Source: Candidatus Atribacteria bacterium (GTDB lineage: Bacteria; Atribacterota; Phoenicimicrobiia; Phoenicimicrobiales; Phoenicimicrobiaceae). Taken from it: a DNA stretch of 64,000 nt. Of the stretch, positions 1 through 12,299 are shown piece by piece. The number at the start of each line of letters is the position of its first letter. Position 1 is the stretch's first letter. The stretch lies in assembly GCA_003513845.1 (NCBI GenBank), contig DOTB01000019.1, positions 42,134 through 106,133 of the forward strand, given 5' to 3'. The notes below the pieces were generated by a model, which saw only the letters and a list, made by a program, of their open reading frames with translations, searched no databases and had not been told where the DNA came from. The position numbers were made by a program, and so were the translations under genes.

Positions 1-1125
1 AAATATGGTCAAGATCAATCGCCTACGTCGTAAGCTTATATTATTAACCTTCATATCCGGCCATTTACACAATATTGGTTCTGCCCACATTCTATCATCT
101 TCTAACAAATTTTTTAATCTCTTGGCCATCCCCCGAGGAAATCGCGATTTTAATACATACACTAATCCATCATACTCCGCTTGCCTCCGACATGAGTATT
201 CCCAATCAATTATCCAATAATCATCATTGTTTATAATTATATTGGCCGGCTGAAAATCGCCATGGGCAATAACAGTATCTATTTTCCTTAAATAATTTCG
301 CGATAACTCTACAACAAGACTGCGAACTCTATCTAAATAACCCAGCAACTTTGTTCGCTCTTCCTCTTTAAGAAGAATATTTGAACTAATATTTTTCTTA
401 ATAGATTGTGATAAATTTTCCAAATAATTTTCCACTTCAATTTCTTCTCTTGAATACTCTGCAAGAATCTGAAGTGCTTTAATGCATTCCCCCAGAGCGA
501 AACGGCTCCTTTTGCTTTCCTTTAACCTGTTAATGGGTGTGCCAACAACATATTTCTCAGCATACCATCTAATATTAGATGAACCCTCTTCTAAAACAGA
601 AGGAACCGGAAGTTTTAAATTGTAAGCCAGTCTCCGGACATTAAGTTCACGTTCAAAAAAATTAGAATCAAATCCTTTCTTTAAAATAACAAAACATTTT
701 TTTCTTTTATTATCCAAAAGTCTCAATTTATGATTTCCACCTACAATAAGCAAATCTTTTGCATCGGGAACTACTGGTGAAACTTTTATATTTATCTTTG
801 CTAAATATTTTCCCCATATCATATGGGTAGCTGTTCTAATATAAATATATTGAAATGGTTTTCGCCACCAAACCGGAGTGTAACTGAACTCTCTTATAAT
901 TGGTTCAAAAACTTCCCTCTCGGCACCGGGGACAAATATGGCATTTATTTGCGGATTACATCTCCATGTTTGAACTTCGCCCTTAAACTCAGTATCCTTT
1001 TTAAAATCACTTTGCTGCCATTTAACTTTATAACTTTGTCCAAAATAATCACTAAAAAAAGAGGACATGGTCCCTTCAAAAATACTAACAAAATATTCTC
1101 TTTCCAATAACAGAGATATTTTCAT
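1..1125 (-). CDS. APH/choline-kinase-fold phosphotransferase, 3' end outside window
   Basis: A frame of 375 codons runs leftwards from an ATG at 1125 to the window edge without a stop, so the C-terminus is missing. Around residue 288 it reads HGDFQPANI, the catalytic-loop signature of the aminoglycoside/choline kinase fold, followed about 18 residues later by IIDWEYS, the metal-binding Asp position. Near residues 140-160 CFVILKKG and FERELNVRRL could supply the nucleotide-binding Lys and its Glu partner. The first 130 residues are not recognised. Families with this fold phosphorylate small molecules, sugars or lipids; the substrate cannot be read here. It follows the kinase-like gene by 31 bp as the last visible gene of the polysaccharide operon, so a role in activating or phosphorylating a glycan component is inferred. 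Confidence 0.8.
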   Translation of the reverse strand, partial: MKISLLLEREYFVSIFEGTMSSFFSDYFGQSYKVKWQQSDFKKDTEFKGEVQTWRCNPQINAIFVPGAEREVFEPIIREFSYTPVWWRKPFQYIYIRTATHMIWGKYLAKINIKVSPVVPDAKDLLIVGGNHKLRLLDNKRKKCFVILKKGFDSNFFERELNVRRLAYNLKLPVPSVLEEGSSNIRWYAEKYVVGTPINRLKESKRSRFALGECIKALQILAEYSREEIEVENYLENLSQSIKKNISSNILLKEEERTKLLGYLDRVRSLVVELSRNYLRKIDTVIAHGDFQPANIIINNDDYWIIDWEYSCRRQAEYDGLVYVLKSRFPRGMAKRLKNLLEDDRMWAEPILCKWPDMKVNNISLRRRRLILTIF

Positions 1126-1156
1126 AATAACTAAATACGCCCTCTTTAATATATTT

Positions 1157-1819
1157 CTAACTTAATAAATTATTTACTATTTGTTTTATTTTAAAAGTTA
1201 ATTCCTCTTTGGATTTTAACCCATCGAGAATGGTCCAGTTTCCGTCATTTAATAACTCTTTATACATGCACAACCGCTTAGTGAGAACTTGGGGAGAATC
1301 CGGAAAGGGCTCATCTTTTTGGCCAGACCGTTTTATTGCTTCTTCTACCGGGATAAGCATTAAAAAAGAGGCATCAGGTCGGGGAGAAGCCCGTAATAAT
1401 AACTTATATAAAAACCATCGCTCAACATTTAAATTCTTAAAATTTATTTTAAAATCTATAAGAGTATCTGCTAAATAACGGTCGCAGATAACTATTTTGC
1501 CGGACCATAACCAGAAACGTATTTGAACAGCATACACTCGCAATAAGTCTAATAGGGAAATCACTAACCAGAGCTGTTGCATCCATCTGGAACGCATCAC
1601 CCGTTCACGTTCCTCATTACGTCCCGGTGGAGGTATACGTTTACCTAATAATATCCTTAATAAATTCTTTAAATTATTGAAAAGACTGGTATATCCGCCT
1701 CGAGTCCATATAAACTTCGGCGACCGCCCTCTATTACAAAAATAATCCATCAAAAATTCTATCTGCGTTGACTTCCCAGCTCCATCCAATCCACTAAATA
1801 TAATTAATTTTCCTCTCAA
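1157..1819 (-). CDS. Thymidylate-kinase-like P-loop kinase
   Basis: 220 residues with an N-terminal P-loop GLDGAGKSTQ (about residues 10-19), a DRY motif (CDRYLADTLIDF, about 115) and the typical downstream block PRPDASFLMLIPVEEAIKR. These are features of the dTMP kinase family. The start is a TTG at 1819 with GGAG seven bases upstream. Real dTMP kinases are about 205-215 aa, but this gene sits at the end of a glycan operon between a nucleotidyltransferase and an APH-like kinase and has an unusual arginine-rich stretch near residues 65-80 (RNEERERVMRSRWMQ). It may therefore act on something other than dTMP. Family assignment is firm, substrate is open. Confidence 0.82.
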   Translation of the reverse strand: MRGKLIIFSGLDGAGKSTQIEFLMDYFCNRGRSPKFIWTRGGYTSLFNNLKNLLRILLGKRIPPPGRNEERERVMRSRWMQQLWLVISLLDLLRVYAVQIRFWLWSGKIVICDRYLADTLIDFKINFKNLNVERWFLYKLLLRASPRPDASFLMLIPVEEAIKRSGQKDEPFPDSPQVLTKRLCMYKELLNDGNWTILDGLKSKEELTFKIKQIVNNLLS

Positions 1820-1846
1820 TTAACATCTCCTAAAAAATACTAAATA

Positions 1847-2965
1847 TCAATATATTCTCCGAAATAATAAATCTTTCAATCTAATTATATAGTAAGCAGG
1901 TAAAAGTAAATTATTTTTAAATCTGTACCTTTCTTTAATCCACTTCTTATCAGGAAATACAGCTTTCCATAAACCATTAAAATCATCATAGAGCAAAATA
2001 TTAAAAAGAATGTATCCTAACTTTCCGAATTTTCTTTCATCAGGATTAAAAAGACCTGCTTTCTTTATCCAACTGCTTATCAACTTCTCTTTCCAAACAG
2101 GTGGTTTAAGTTGAGCTAACACTTCATCAGGTATCGGGGTACTAAAAAAAGCTCTAGGAATAGCCAATGAAAAATAGACAGCTGTTTTTACTTGAAGGTT
2201 TAAAACATATTTCAAGAAAACATCCCAATCTATTGATTGATATCGAACAATACGATCCACATCAGTATGTAAACGCATCCCTGGTGCCCGCATATAGGAA
2301 TGTTTTGCAGTATGCAAAGCAACCTGAAGTAGATTATCCTCAGGCGAAAGTATACGTACAGTTGTACCAGAAACAGATATCGAGCGTTTCATTAAATCTT
2401 TAGCAGAAGGCTCTTGTTCTGGACGTATCCAATGACCCGCTACTGCACGCCATTGAAGTTCAAACCATAATTTTTCCCCGTTAGATAATATCTTCCAGTA
2501 TTCAGTACCCCCGTTTTTTTCAGCTGCATTAATATCAGGCTCTTCCAAGGGGCTTCGAAATTCAAAATTAAAACCATGATTTAATAACACTTGATGTGCT
2601 CTCCGAAAATCTTTTTTCTCTACCAGCACATCTAAATCACCCATGGGGCAACAACCGGGACAAGGATAAATACCTCGAGCAATACCACCATTCTTAAGAG
2701 CTACTAACGAAACATTCTCTTCGACTAACTTATTAGAAATATAATCTAATTCAGCCAAATATGCAGAGATACGGCTAAAATTTTCCTCGTGCGCCTTCAT
2801 CCAATGAGCAGGAACATTATCACGACCTAAAGCATTTATCAGTGCATGGGCAACAATTGATTCTACACGATTACCCTTTGCCATTTCCCAAAAAACTTTA
2901 TCGCCAATTTTTTTATAATCATTAGCTATCTCATCAAGTTCTATTCCTTCAATAGCCTTACACAA
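1847..2965 (-). CDS. NTP_transf_5-type nucleotidyltransferase
   Basis: 372 residues. The region GIYPCPGCCPMGDLDVLVEKKDF contains the GDLDVLV acidic pair expected of the uncharacterised nucleotidyltransferase family PF14907, and the following RAHQVLLNHGF fits that family. Members are found in capsule, exosortase and lasso-peptide clusters, mostly without a known substrate. The start is uncertain: TTG at 2965 is used, but the frame stays open to 3010 (the in-frame stop there is the end of the upstream glycosyltransferase), and the upstream codons (FITFLDSCDFKYIS) read like protein, with AAGGAG just before a possible ATT start. Directly followed by the thymidylate-kinase-like gene, 27 bp apart. 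Confidence 0.75.
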   Translation of the reverse strand: MCKAIEGIELDEIANDYKKIGDKVFWEMAKGNRVESIVAHALINALGRDNVPAHWMKAHEENFSRISAYLAELDYISNKLVEENVSLVALKNGGIARGIYPCPGCCPMGDLDVLVEKKDFRRAHQVLLNHGFNFEFRSPLEEPDINAAEKNGGTEYWKILSNGEKLWFELQWRAVAGHWIRPEQEPSAKDLMKRSISVSGTTVRILSPEDNLLQVALHTAKHSYMRAPGMRLHTDVDRIVRYQSIDWDVFLKYVLNLQVKTAVYFSLAIPRAFFSTPIPDEVLAQLKPPVWKEKLISSWIKKAGLFNPDERKFGKLGYILFNILLYDDFNGLWKAVFPDKKWIKERYRFKNNLLLPAYYIIRLKDLLFRRIY

Positions 2966-3010
2966 ACTTATATATTTAAAATCGCATGAATCTAAAAATG
3001 TAATAAAAAT

Positions 3011-4210
3011 TCAACTCCTTTTCTTGAGGACATCTCTATATATATTTATAAGCTTATCTATATTTTTATCCATCGAAAAATTCTGTTCCGCGAATATCTT
3101 TCCCTTTACTCCCATTTCTTCAACCTTCTTTGGTGAATTTAAAAGTTCTTGAATCGCTAAAACAAATTTCTCTGAAGACCCGGGAGGATCTATGATTATT
3201 CCTCCGCCGCTCCGTTCAACTATTTCTGGTAAAGCGCCAATCTTGGAAACTATTACTGTAGTTCCACAAGCCATTGCCTCAATTGCTACAAATCCAAAAG
3301 TTTCTGCAGATAATGAAGGCACTATAACACAAGTTGATTTTGAAATTATATCATACACTTTCTTAGAATCTACTCTGCCAAATATCTTAACGTTTTTATA
3401 TTTTTCCTTACTGCAAAAATCTCTAAGCATCTGTAAATCTGGTCCTTCGCCTACAATATTTATAGGAACATCGGGCATTTGATAAATAATATCTTTTAAT
3501 ATTTTGGTACCCTTTGCGGGAGTCAATCTTCCAACAAAAGTTATCCCTTTTTTATCACAAGCTTTAATTTCTTTTGCTGCAATATTTTTCAATTTAATCC
3601 CATTATATTTTACAAGAATCTTATCCTCCGGAAATCCTGCCTGTATATATTTATCTTTGACAAATTTAGAAACCGCCAGAAAACGGTCGACCAAATTAAA
3701 TAAAATATCGGACTTCACATATATTGCATTATTAATAGTCAGGGCAGTACTTGCAGCAAATGACTTTCTTGAACATTTTTTAATTATTCCCCTTAAAGCT
3801 CCTTTTTGAAGGCATTCCTCACAATATGAACCATCGCTATACAATCCACCTTCTACACAAAACCATCTATAATTATGCAAAGTTTGTACAACGGGAACAC
3901 CTTTAATCTTGCATGCATAAAAAGACGAAACCGATAATAGAGGGAGTACTGAATGAAAATGGGCAACATCCGGATTGTATTTGTCTATTAGCTTTTTAAT
4001 TTTATAATATGAGGAAAAAGACCAAAAAAGATTTATACCCGTAAATAACGTTCTAAAAGAAAAAATATCATCAGAATTATCATTTTTTTCTATATGGCAA
4101 TATACATCTACTCCTCTTTCACGTAATGCTTTTACTTCTTCATTAACTACTACTAATTCACCGGAAGGAAAATCAGAACGCCCTGCATTATGTATTATTA
4201 ATACCTTCAT
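3011..4210 (-). CDS. GT4 family glycosyltransferase
   Basis: 399 residues, usual length for family GT4 (GT-B fold). The N-terminal Rossmann part begins MKVLIIHNAG; a Cys-rich insert (WFCVEGGLYSDG, YCEECLQKG, about 115-140) is common in polysaccharide GT4 enzymes; the C-terminal nucleotide-sugar site shows ETFGFVAIEAMACG, the E-x7-E signature, at about residues 300-315. It would transfer a sugar from a nucleotide donor to a lipid-linked glycan on the cytoplasmic side. Donor and acceptor cannot be read. It sits 12 bp after the GT2 gene, in line with the rest of the operon. Confidence 0.9.
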   Translation of the reverse strand: MKVLIIHNAGRSDFPSGELVVVNEEVKALRERGVDVYCHIEKNDNSDDIFSFRTLFTGINLFWSFSSYYKIKKLIDKYNPDVAHFHSVLPLLSVSSFYACKIKGVPVVQTLHNYRWFCVEGGLYSDGSYCEECLQKGALRGIIKKCSRKSFAASTALTINNAIYVKSDILFNLVDRFLAVSKFVKDKYIQAGFPEDKILVKYNGIKLKNIAAKEIKACDKKGITFVGRLTPAKGTKILKDIIYQMPDVPINIVGEGPDLQMLRDFCSKEKYKNVKIFGRVDSKKVYDIISKSTCVIVPSLSAETFGFVAIEAMACGTTVIVSKIGALPEIVERSGGGIIIDPPGSSEKFVLAIQELLNSPKKVEEMGVKGKIFAEQNFSMDKNIDKLINIYRDVLKKRS

Positions 4211-4222
4211 ATTTTTCGTCCT

Positions 4223-5137
4223 CTATTTAAATTTAACAATAGCTCTTTTTTGATGAAAAAATCTTTGCCAATAGCGAAATGTATTTAAAGTAATTATAAA
4301 AATATAAGAAGGTAGCACTGCATAAAACGGAACATGTCTAATTAATAAACTCCACCATACTCGCAAAGCTTCTCCATTTTTTCTATTTACCAGGTATTCC
4401 CAATATCCTTGAATAGCCTTGTAAAATGATTTCGGTGTTTTCATGCCCGTACTTTCAGTATATAATTTTACTTTAGCTTTAGGTACAACAAATATTGAAA
4501 ATCCTACTCTTTTAGCGCGAAAAGAAAAATCTACGTCTGCTCCGTATTGAGGAAATTTAATATCATCATAAAGACCAACAGATTTAAATATCTCTCTGGG
4601 GATGAGAACTCCTCTGCCATGCACCTCATCTGTATGATACGGCTTTTCGGGTAATTTATCTAACTTTGCCCCACTTTTAAATAAATATCTATTGCACCAT
4701 ATTGGAAGCCAGGATATCAGAGACCCCCATTTGCTCCCTGCCCACCATATGATATTAGAATTATCATAATAAACTACAATAGATGCAGTAATGGCATTAC
4801 TGTATAACTGAGAATTTTCTATAAGATGTGAGATTGTATCTGGTAGGAGCAATGTATCGGGATTTAAAAGCAAAATGTACTCACAGCCATTTCTAAGGCA
4901 AAATTCTATCCCTTTGTTTGTGGCACCGGCCCACCAGAGATTTCCATCTCCACGGATTTTAGAAATATTTGGATATTCTTGCAAAAGCATTTCCCATGTT
5001 CCATCAGTACTTCCATCATCTACTACACATATTTGATACGAATCCCAATTCGATTTAAATAAATGATCTAAACATTCCCTAATTTCCAATCTTTTATTAT
5101 AAGTAGCTATAACAATTCCCACACTATTTTTTTTCAT
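4223..5137 (-). CDS. GT2 family glycosyltransferase
   Basis: 304 residues. GIVIATYNKRLEIRECL at the start, CVVDDGSTDGTWEML (about 35-50), GNLWWAGATNKG (about 65-77) and the metal-site variant LLNPDTLLLPD (about 91-101) are typical of GT-A fold family 2 enzymes close to rhamnosyltransferases. VHGRGVLIPREIF and GADVDFSFRAKRVGF mark the acceptor half. A hydrophobic stretch near residues 265-290 suggests membrane association. Cytoplasmic glycan assembly is the likely role; the sugar is not readable. Confidence 0.9.
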   Translation of the reverse strand: MKKNSVGIVIATYNKRLEIRECLDHLFKSNWDSYQICVVDDGSTDGTWEMLLQEYPNISKIRGDGNLWWAGATNKGIEFCLRNGCEYILLLNPDTLLLPDTISHLIENSQLYSNAITASIVVYYDNSNIIWWAGSKWGSLISWLPIWCNRYLFKSGAKLDKLPEKPYHTDEVHGRGVLIPREIFKSVGLYDDIKFPQYGADVDFSFRAKRVGFSIFVVPKAKVKLYTESTGMKTPKSFYKAIQGYWEYLVNRKNGEALRVWWSLLIRHVPFYAVLPSYIFIITLNTFRYWQRFFHQKRAIVKFK

Positions 5138-5167
5138 AATTATTCCTTAAGCACATTTTTATCATAT

Positions 5168-8472
<3,305 letters not shown>

Positions 8473-8507
8473 TAGTTTATCCCCCTTATCTTTTGCAATT
8501 TTAATAA

Positions 8508-9509
8508 TTAGTATTCTTCACTTTTTTTATTTTTCAATTCCCATTTAATAAATTCAATCTCATCATCTATGAGTGTAGCAATTAATTTATCAAAGCTAAT
8601 ATTGTATTCCCACTTTAATTCGCGTTTTGCTTTCGAATTATCTCCATAATTTATCTCCAAATCATTTTGTCTATAAAGACTTTCATCTATTTTAACAAAC
8701 TTATCAACATTTAAATTTAGTTTTTCAAATACTTTAATAACAAATTCCTCTAAACTATGAACTTCTCCAGAAGATATAATATAATCATCCGGGTTATCTT
8801 TTTGTAACATCAACCACATTGCCTCAACATATTTTGGTGCATATCCCCAATCCCTGTATACTTTAATATTTCCCAATCTTAGCTCATCTGCTAAACCTAA
8901 ACTTATTTTAACTGCAGTATTAATAATTTTTTTTGTAACAAAATTTTTATTTCTTAATACTGACTCATGATTAAAACAAATACCACATACCGCAAACAAA
9001 TTATGAGCTTCTCTGTAGTTTACAGTAATCCAATGTGATGCAGCCTTTGATACTCCATAAGGGCTTATGGGACGTAAAAGAAAATTCTCATTTATGGGTA
9101 AATTTTTATTCTTTATATTCCCAAACATCTCACTACTTTAAGCCTGATAATATTTTATTTTAGGATTAGTAATTCTTATTGCTTCTAATAGTTTTACTGT
9201 ACTAATAATATTGAATTCAAGAGTTTCTACCGGTTGCTTAAAAGATAAGCCTACTGAACTTTGTGCAGCTAAATTATATATTTCATCAATTTTATTTTTC
9301 TCTATTATTCTAACTATGTGTGATGAATTTAACAAATCTATCTTCATAAAATTAATTTTATTATTAATGCCTAAATACTTTAGATTCTTTATATTTATAC
9401 TTGAATTATTCCTTATAATACCTATTATAGCATATCCTTTATTAAGCAAAAAATTAGCTAAATATGCTCCGTCTTGACCTGTTATCCCTGTTATCATTGC
9501 CGTTTTCAT
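8508..9509 (-). pseudogene. Second gmd-like gene interrupted by an in-frame stop
   Basis: A 334-codon reading frame that aligns with Gmd along its length but contains a TAA at 9138-9140. The amino half (9138-9509) ends KYYQA and the other half resumes in the same frame with SSEMFGNIKNKN, exactly where the intact neighbour reads [10 protein letters not shown]; one base change (TCA to TAA) explains it. The NADP motif ([16 protein letters not shown]), YxxxK (SPYGVSKAASHW) and [18 protein letters not shown] are all present. Its start overlaps the previous glycosyltransferase by four bases (ATGA). The rest of the frame is undamaged, which suggests a recent lesion, a polymorphism or a sequencing error. 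It is more AT-rich and diverged than gmd, so it is a separate paralogue. Confidence 0.85.
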
Positions 9510-10612
9510 AAAATTTCCTCATACAACATTTTTGTTTTTTCTGCAGTTTTTTCCCAAGTAAATTCTTTCACTCGTTCAATTCCTTTGTTTATTAACTGTT
9601 TTTTTAATTCATCATTATATATAACTTTTTGGATGCTATTTAACATTGATAATTTATCAGTTGGGTCAAAATATACAGCAGCATCCCCTGCCACTTCTGG
9701 CAATGAACTCGTATTGCTGGCTATTACAGGGCAACCACAAGAAAAAGCCTCTAAAATTGGTATGCCAAAGCCTTCGTAAAGAGATGGGAATATAAAAGCA
9801 ACAGCTTTTTTATATAAATAAGTTAAAATATCATCGTTCACAGAATATTGATATATTTTATTTATGATATTTAATCTTTTAAATTTTTCATTTTCTATTT
9901 CTTTAAAATTTCCGCCACCAACACACACAAGTTTTAGTTCATTATCTTTAACAAGTAATGGAGTTATCGCTTCAACAAATAGATTAAAATTTTTATATCC
10001 ACTTCTACTCCCAACAAAGAGAATATATTTTTTAGGCAAATCAATATCTACCTTATTATTGCTACCACCCTTCGTGTTAAATGGGGTGCCATGATATATA
10101 ATCTCTATCTTATTTGTATCTATACTAAAAAATCTAATAATATCTTTTTTAGTATTTTCTGAAACCGCAATAATCTTTGTAGCTTTTTGTGCTAATAACT
10201 TTTTTCTCTTTGAAGTTTCATCTTTTAAGGGAAACATCTCAGGATAAATTTCATGAATCATATCGTGAATTGTCAAAACAAAAGGTTTATTATTCAGATA
10301 ACTTAAAAAATATGGGTCATAATAAGTTGGATGAAAAATATCATAATCTCCTTTAGAAATATATTTTTTGCTTACTTTTTTATTTAAAATACTTAATAGT
10401 CTGTGCTTTCCTCTAAATGAAAAGTTCTCTAAAAAAGATGTGTAGGATAAACTATTTGACTTTTTTAAATAATAATTATTAGAATACTTTAAAGATAATT
10501 CGCATTCTATTTCATCATCATTTTTGAAATATTTTATTAATTCAAAAAAGTATCTCGAAATTCCCCCATAAATTTGACTTGTAAAAATTTGATGGTCATA
10601 TAGTATTTTCAT
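9506..10612 (-). CDS. GT4 family glycosyltransferase
   Basis: 368 residues. Begins MKILYDHQIFTSQIYGGISRY, typical of a GT4 subgroup near mannosyltransferases; KPFVLTIHDMIHEIYP (about 95), FVGSRSGYKNFNLFVEAI (about 198-215) and the E-x7-E block PSLYEGFGIPILEAFSCGCPV (about 283-302) complete the GT-B donor site. Cytoplasmic sugar transfer to the growing glycan. Its start lies inside the end of the preceding methyltransferase gene and its stop overlaps the start of the broken gmd copy, so all three are tightly coupled. Confidence 0.92.
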   Translation of the reverse strand: MKILYDHQIFTSQIYGGISRYFFELIKYFKNDDEIECELSLKYSNNYYLKKSNSLSYTSFLENFSFRGKHRLLSILNKKVSKKYISKGDYDIFHPTYYDPYFLSYLNNKPFVLTIHDMIHEIYPEMFPLKDETSKRKKLLAQKATKIIAVSENTKKDIIRFFSIDTNKIEIIYHGTPFNTKGGSNNKVDIDLPKKYILFVGSRSGYKNFNLFVEAITPLLVKDNELKLVCVGGGNFKEIENEKFKRLNIINKIYQYSVNDDILTYLYKKAVAFIFPSLYEGFGIPILEAFSCGCPVIASNTSSLPEVAGDAAVYFDPTDKLSMLNSIQKVIYNDELKKQLINKGIERVKEFTWEKTAEKTKMLYEEIL

Positions 10613-11405
10613 TATTCACGCCTTTTTTCGTTTTAGAAATAATAAAATTCATGTCCTCAAAAGTTAAGCTCTCCATTTTCCTTTTTACATAAAAAAATAA
10701 CCCAAACCTTTGAAACTTCAACAAAAGATTAAATATTTTATTATTAATTTTTCTATTTTTCGTAAACAAGTGATAATTTCTACCGTTAGAGCATAAATTC
10801 ATATTATATTTTTTGGCAATGTATTTTAATGTTTTATAAGAGTAAAATGAAATATGCTGTCCGCCCTCTAAAGCATAATACCACCATTTTTCGGGCTTAG
10901 GTAAAACATGAGGTAAAAGTTCTGTTGAAAGAAGTATATTATCAGAAAATTGCATCATACTTTCAATTTCTTTAATTGGTTCATCAAAATGTTCAAAAAC
11001 TTCAAAAGCTGTAACTAATTCATATTTACAATCTTTACTTTTAGTTTCAAACCCTCGCGCTAACAAATTGATAGAATGAGGATCATACCAATAGAAATCA
11101 AATCCTATATCCCTCATTAATCTTGTAAAAATACCATAGCCCCCCCCAAAATCAAGAAATTTGTTAAATTTATTAAAAAGAAAATATAAAACAACTGCTG
11201 TTATTTTACTGTTACCCATATTTCTCGACATAATTCCAGTATCAGCAATACTAATAGAATCACTATATGCTTCTTTTAGCCAATAAGGTTCTTCTGTTTG
11301 TAAAAAACCGCAGTAATCACAATAATAATATTTTACATTATATTTATTAAGTATTTTTGCAGAAAATATATTTTTGGTTTTATGGTTACAAATTTTACAA
11401 TTCAT
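10596..11405 (-). CDS. Class I SAM methyltransferase with N-terminal CxxC pairs
   Basis: 269 residues from ATG 11405. The N-terminus MNCKICNHK plus YYYCDYCGF provides two CxxC pairs likely to bind zinc, followed by the SAM-binding FLDFGGGYGIFTRLMRDIGF and an acidic YDPHSIN. ELVTAFEVFEHFDEP is motif II of the Methyltransf_23 type. Such enzymes in glycan clusters methylate sugars or sugar nucleotides. The start overlaps the upstream glycosyltransferase remnant by 11 bp, and the end overlaps the next GT4 gene by 17 bp. Substrate unknown. Confidence 0.85.
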   Translation of the reverse strand: MNCKICNHKTKNIFSAKILNKYNVKYYYCDYCGFLQTEEPYWLKEAYSDSISIADTGIMSRNMGNSKITAVVLYFLFNKFNKFLDFGGGYGIFTRLMRDIGFDFYWYDPHSINLLARGFETKSKDCKYELVTAFEVFEHFDEPIKEIESMMQFSDNILLSTELLPHVLPKPEKWWYYALEGGQHISFYSYKTLKYIAKKYNMNLCSNGRNYHLFTKNRKINNKIFNLLLKFQRFGLFFYVKRKMESLTFEDMNFIISKTKKGVNNENTI

Positions 11406-12299
11406 TTTTTTTGCCCAATATATCAATTAACGCTTTTTTTAATTCATAAGAAAATTTTTCAATAGAATGATTATTTATAGTATCATCCGCACATTTCATA
11501 CTTCTTTTTTCAATTTCATCTTCACTTAAATTCACTGCTTTAGTTACTGATTCTTTAATACTTTCATGAGTAATTTTTTTTATTTCTATTCCAAAATCTT
11601 TAATTCTTATACTTGCCATCTTTGAAACAATTGGTATTAAACCATAAACCATTACATTGATTACAGAGCTAGCCTCTCCTTCTGAGCAAGAAGGAAAAAT
11701 AATAAAAGCACATTTACTAACAATATTTTTAAAAGACTTGGATTGTATATTTTTATAGCCATAAGTATGTATATTTTTAGTATTATACAATTCTTTATAA
11801 TAAATAGCTTTAAATTTTGGTTCATTAAGAATTGGGCAATAACCGCAACTATTAATATATCTTCCGCATTCTTCATCATAATGGCAACCGCCGGTGAAAG
11901 CCCACATATCATGCAATGTCCAAACAATTGGTTTATTAATTTTTGCTAAAGTTTCAATTTTTATAAATCCCCCGGCTATCCAATGCAAATGTACAATATC
12001 CGGATTAATATCCTTTATTTTTTTAAAAATATTATCTGGCAAAACAGCAGGTGAAAAAATAATCTTCTTCCGTTGTTTATAAAATCTAACCGGAACACTA
12101 TCAATTATAGGCCTAAGTTTCCCAAAAGCTTTCTCCCATTTTATCTGAGGTCCCGTTACACTATAATCACCACTTTTTTAGACTGTACCAGCATTTGTGC
12201 CTGAACACCATTCCGCTGTTTTAAGCCCTTTAACAGCCTATACGCAGCAATGGCAGCACCACCAGATATATCATTGGTATTTAATAATAGTATTTTCAT
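11395..12299 (-). pseudogene. GT4-like glycosyltransferase, frameshifted and lacking its middle
   Basis: Reading starts at ATG 12299 (four-base ATGA overlap with the previous gene) with MKILLLNTNDISGGAAIAAY, a standard GT4 start, but hits a stop after about 49 codons. Adding one base to the six-T run at 12174-12179 joins it to the long frame below (…VQSKKSGDYSVTGP…), total 302 codons. That frame has HLHWIAGGFIKIETLAKI, WTLHDMWAFTGGCHYDEECG and CGYCP of a WcaC-like GT4, then jumps to IIFPSCSEGEASSVINVM, a block near the C-terminus of other glycosyltransferases. About 100-130 residues of the usual middle seem absent, so it is probably a deletion fusion of two genes. Function is doubtful. Confidence 0.75.

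Noticed and set aside
5-220. Plus-strand frames over 5-220 and 823-1110
   Set aside because: They are antisense to the APH-like kinase frame, which has conserved motifs.
1847-2965. Lasso-peptide or other RiPP cluster suggested by the NTP_transf_5 protein
   Set aside because: No asparagine-synthase-like cyclase, leader peptidase or precursor peptide nearby; neighbours are glycan genes.
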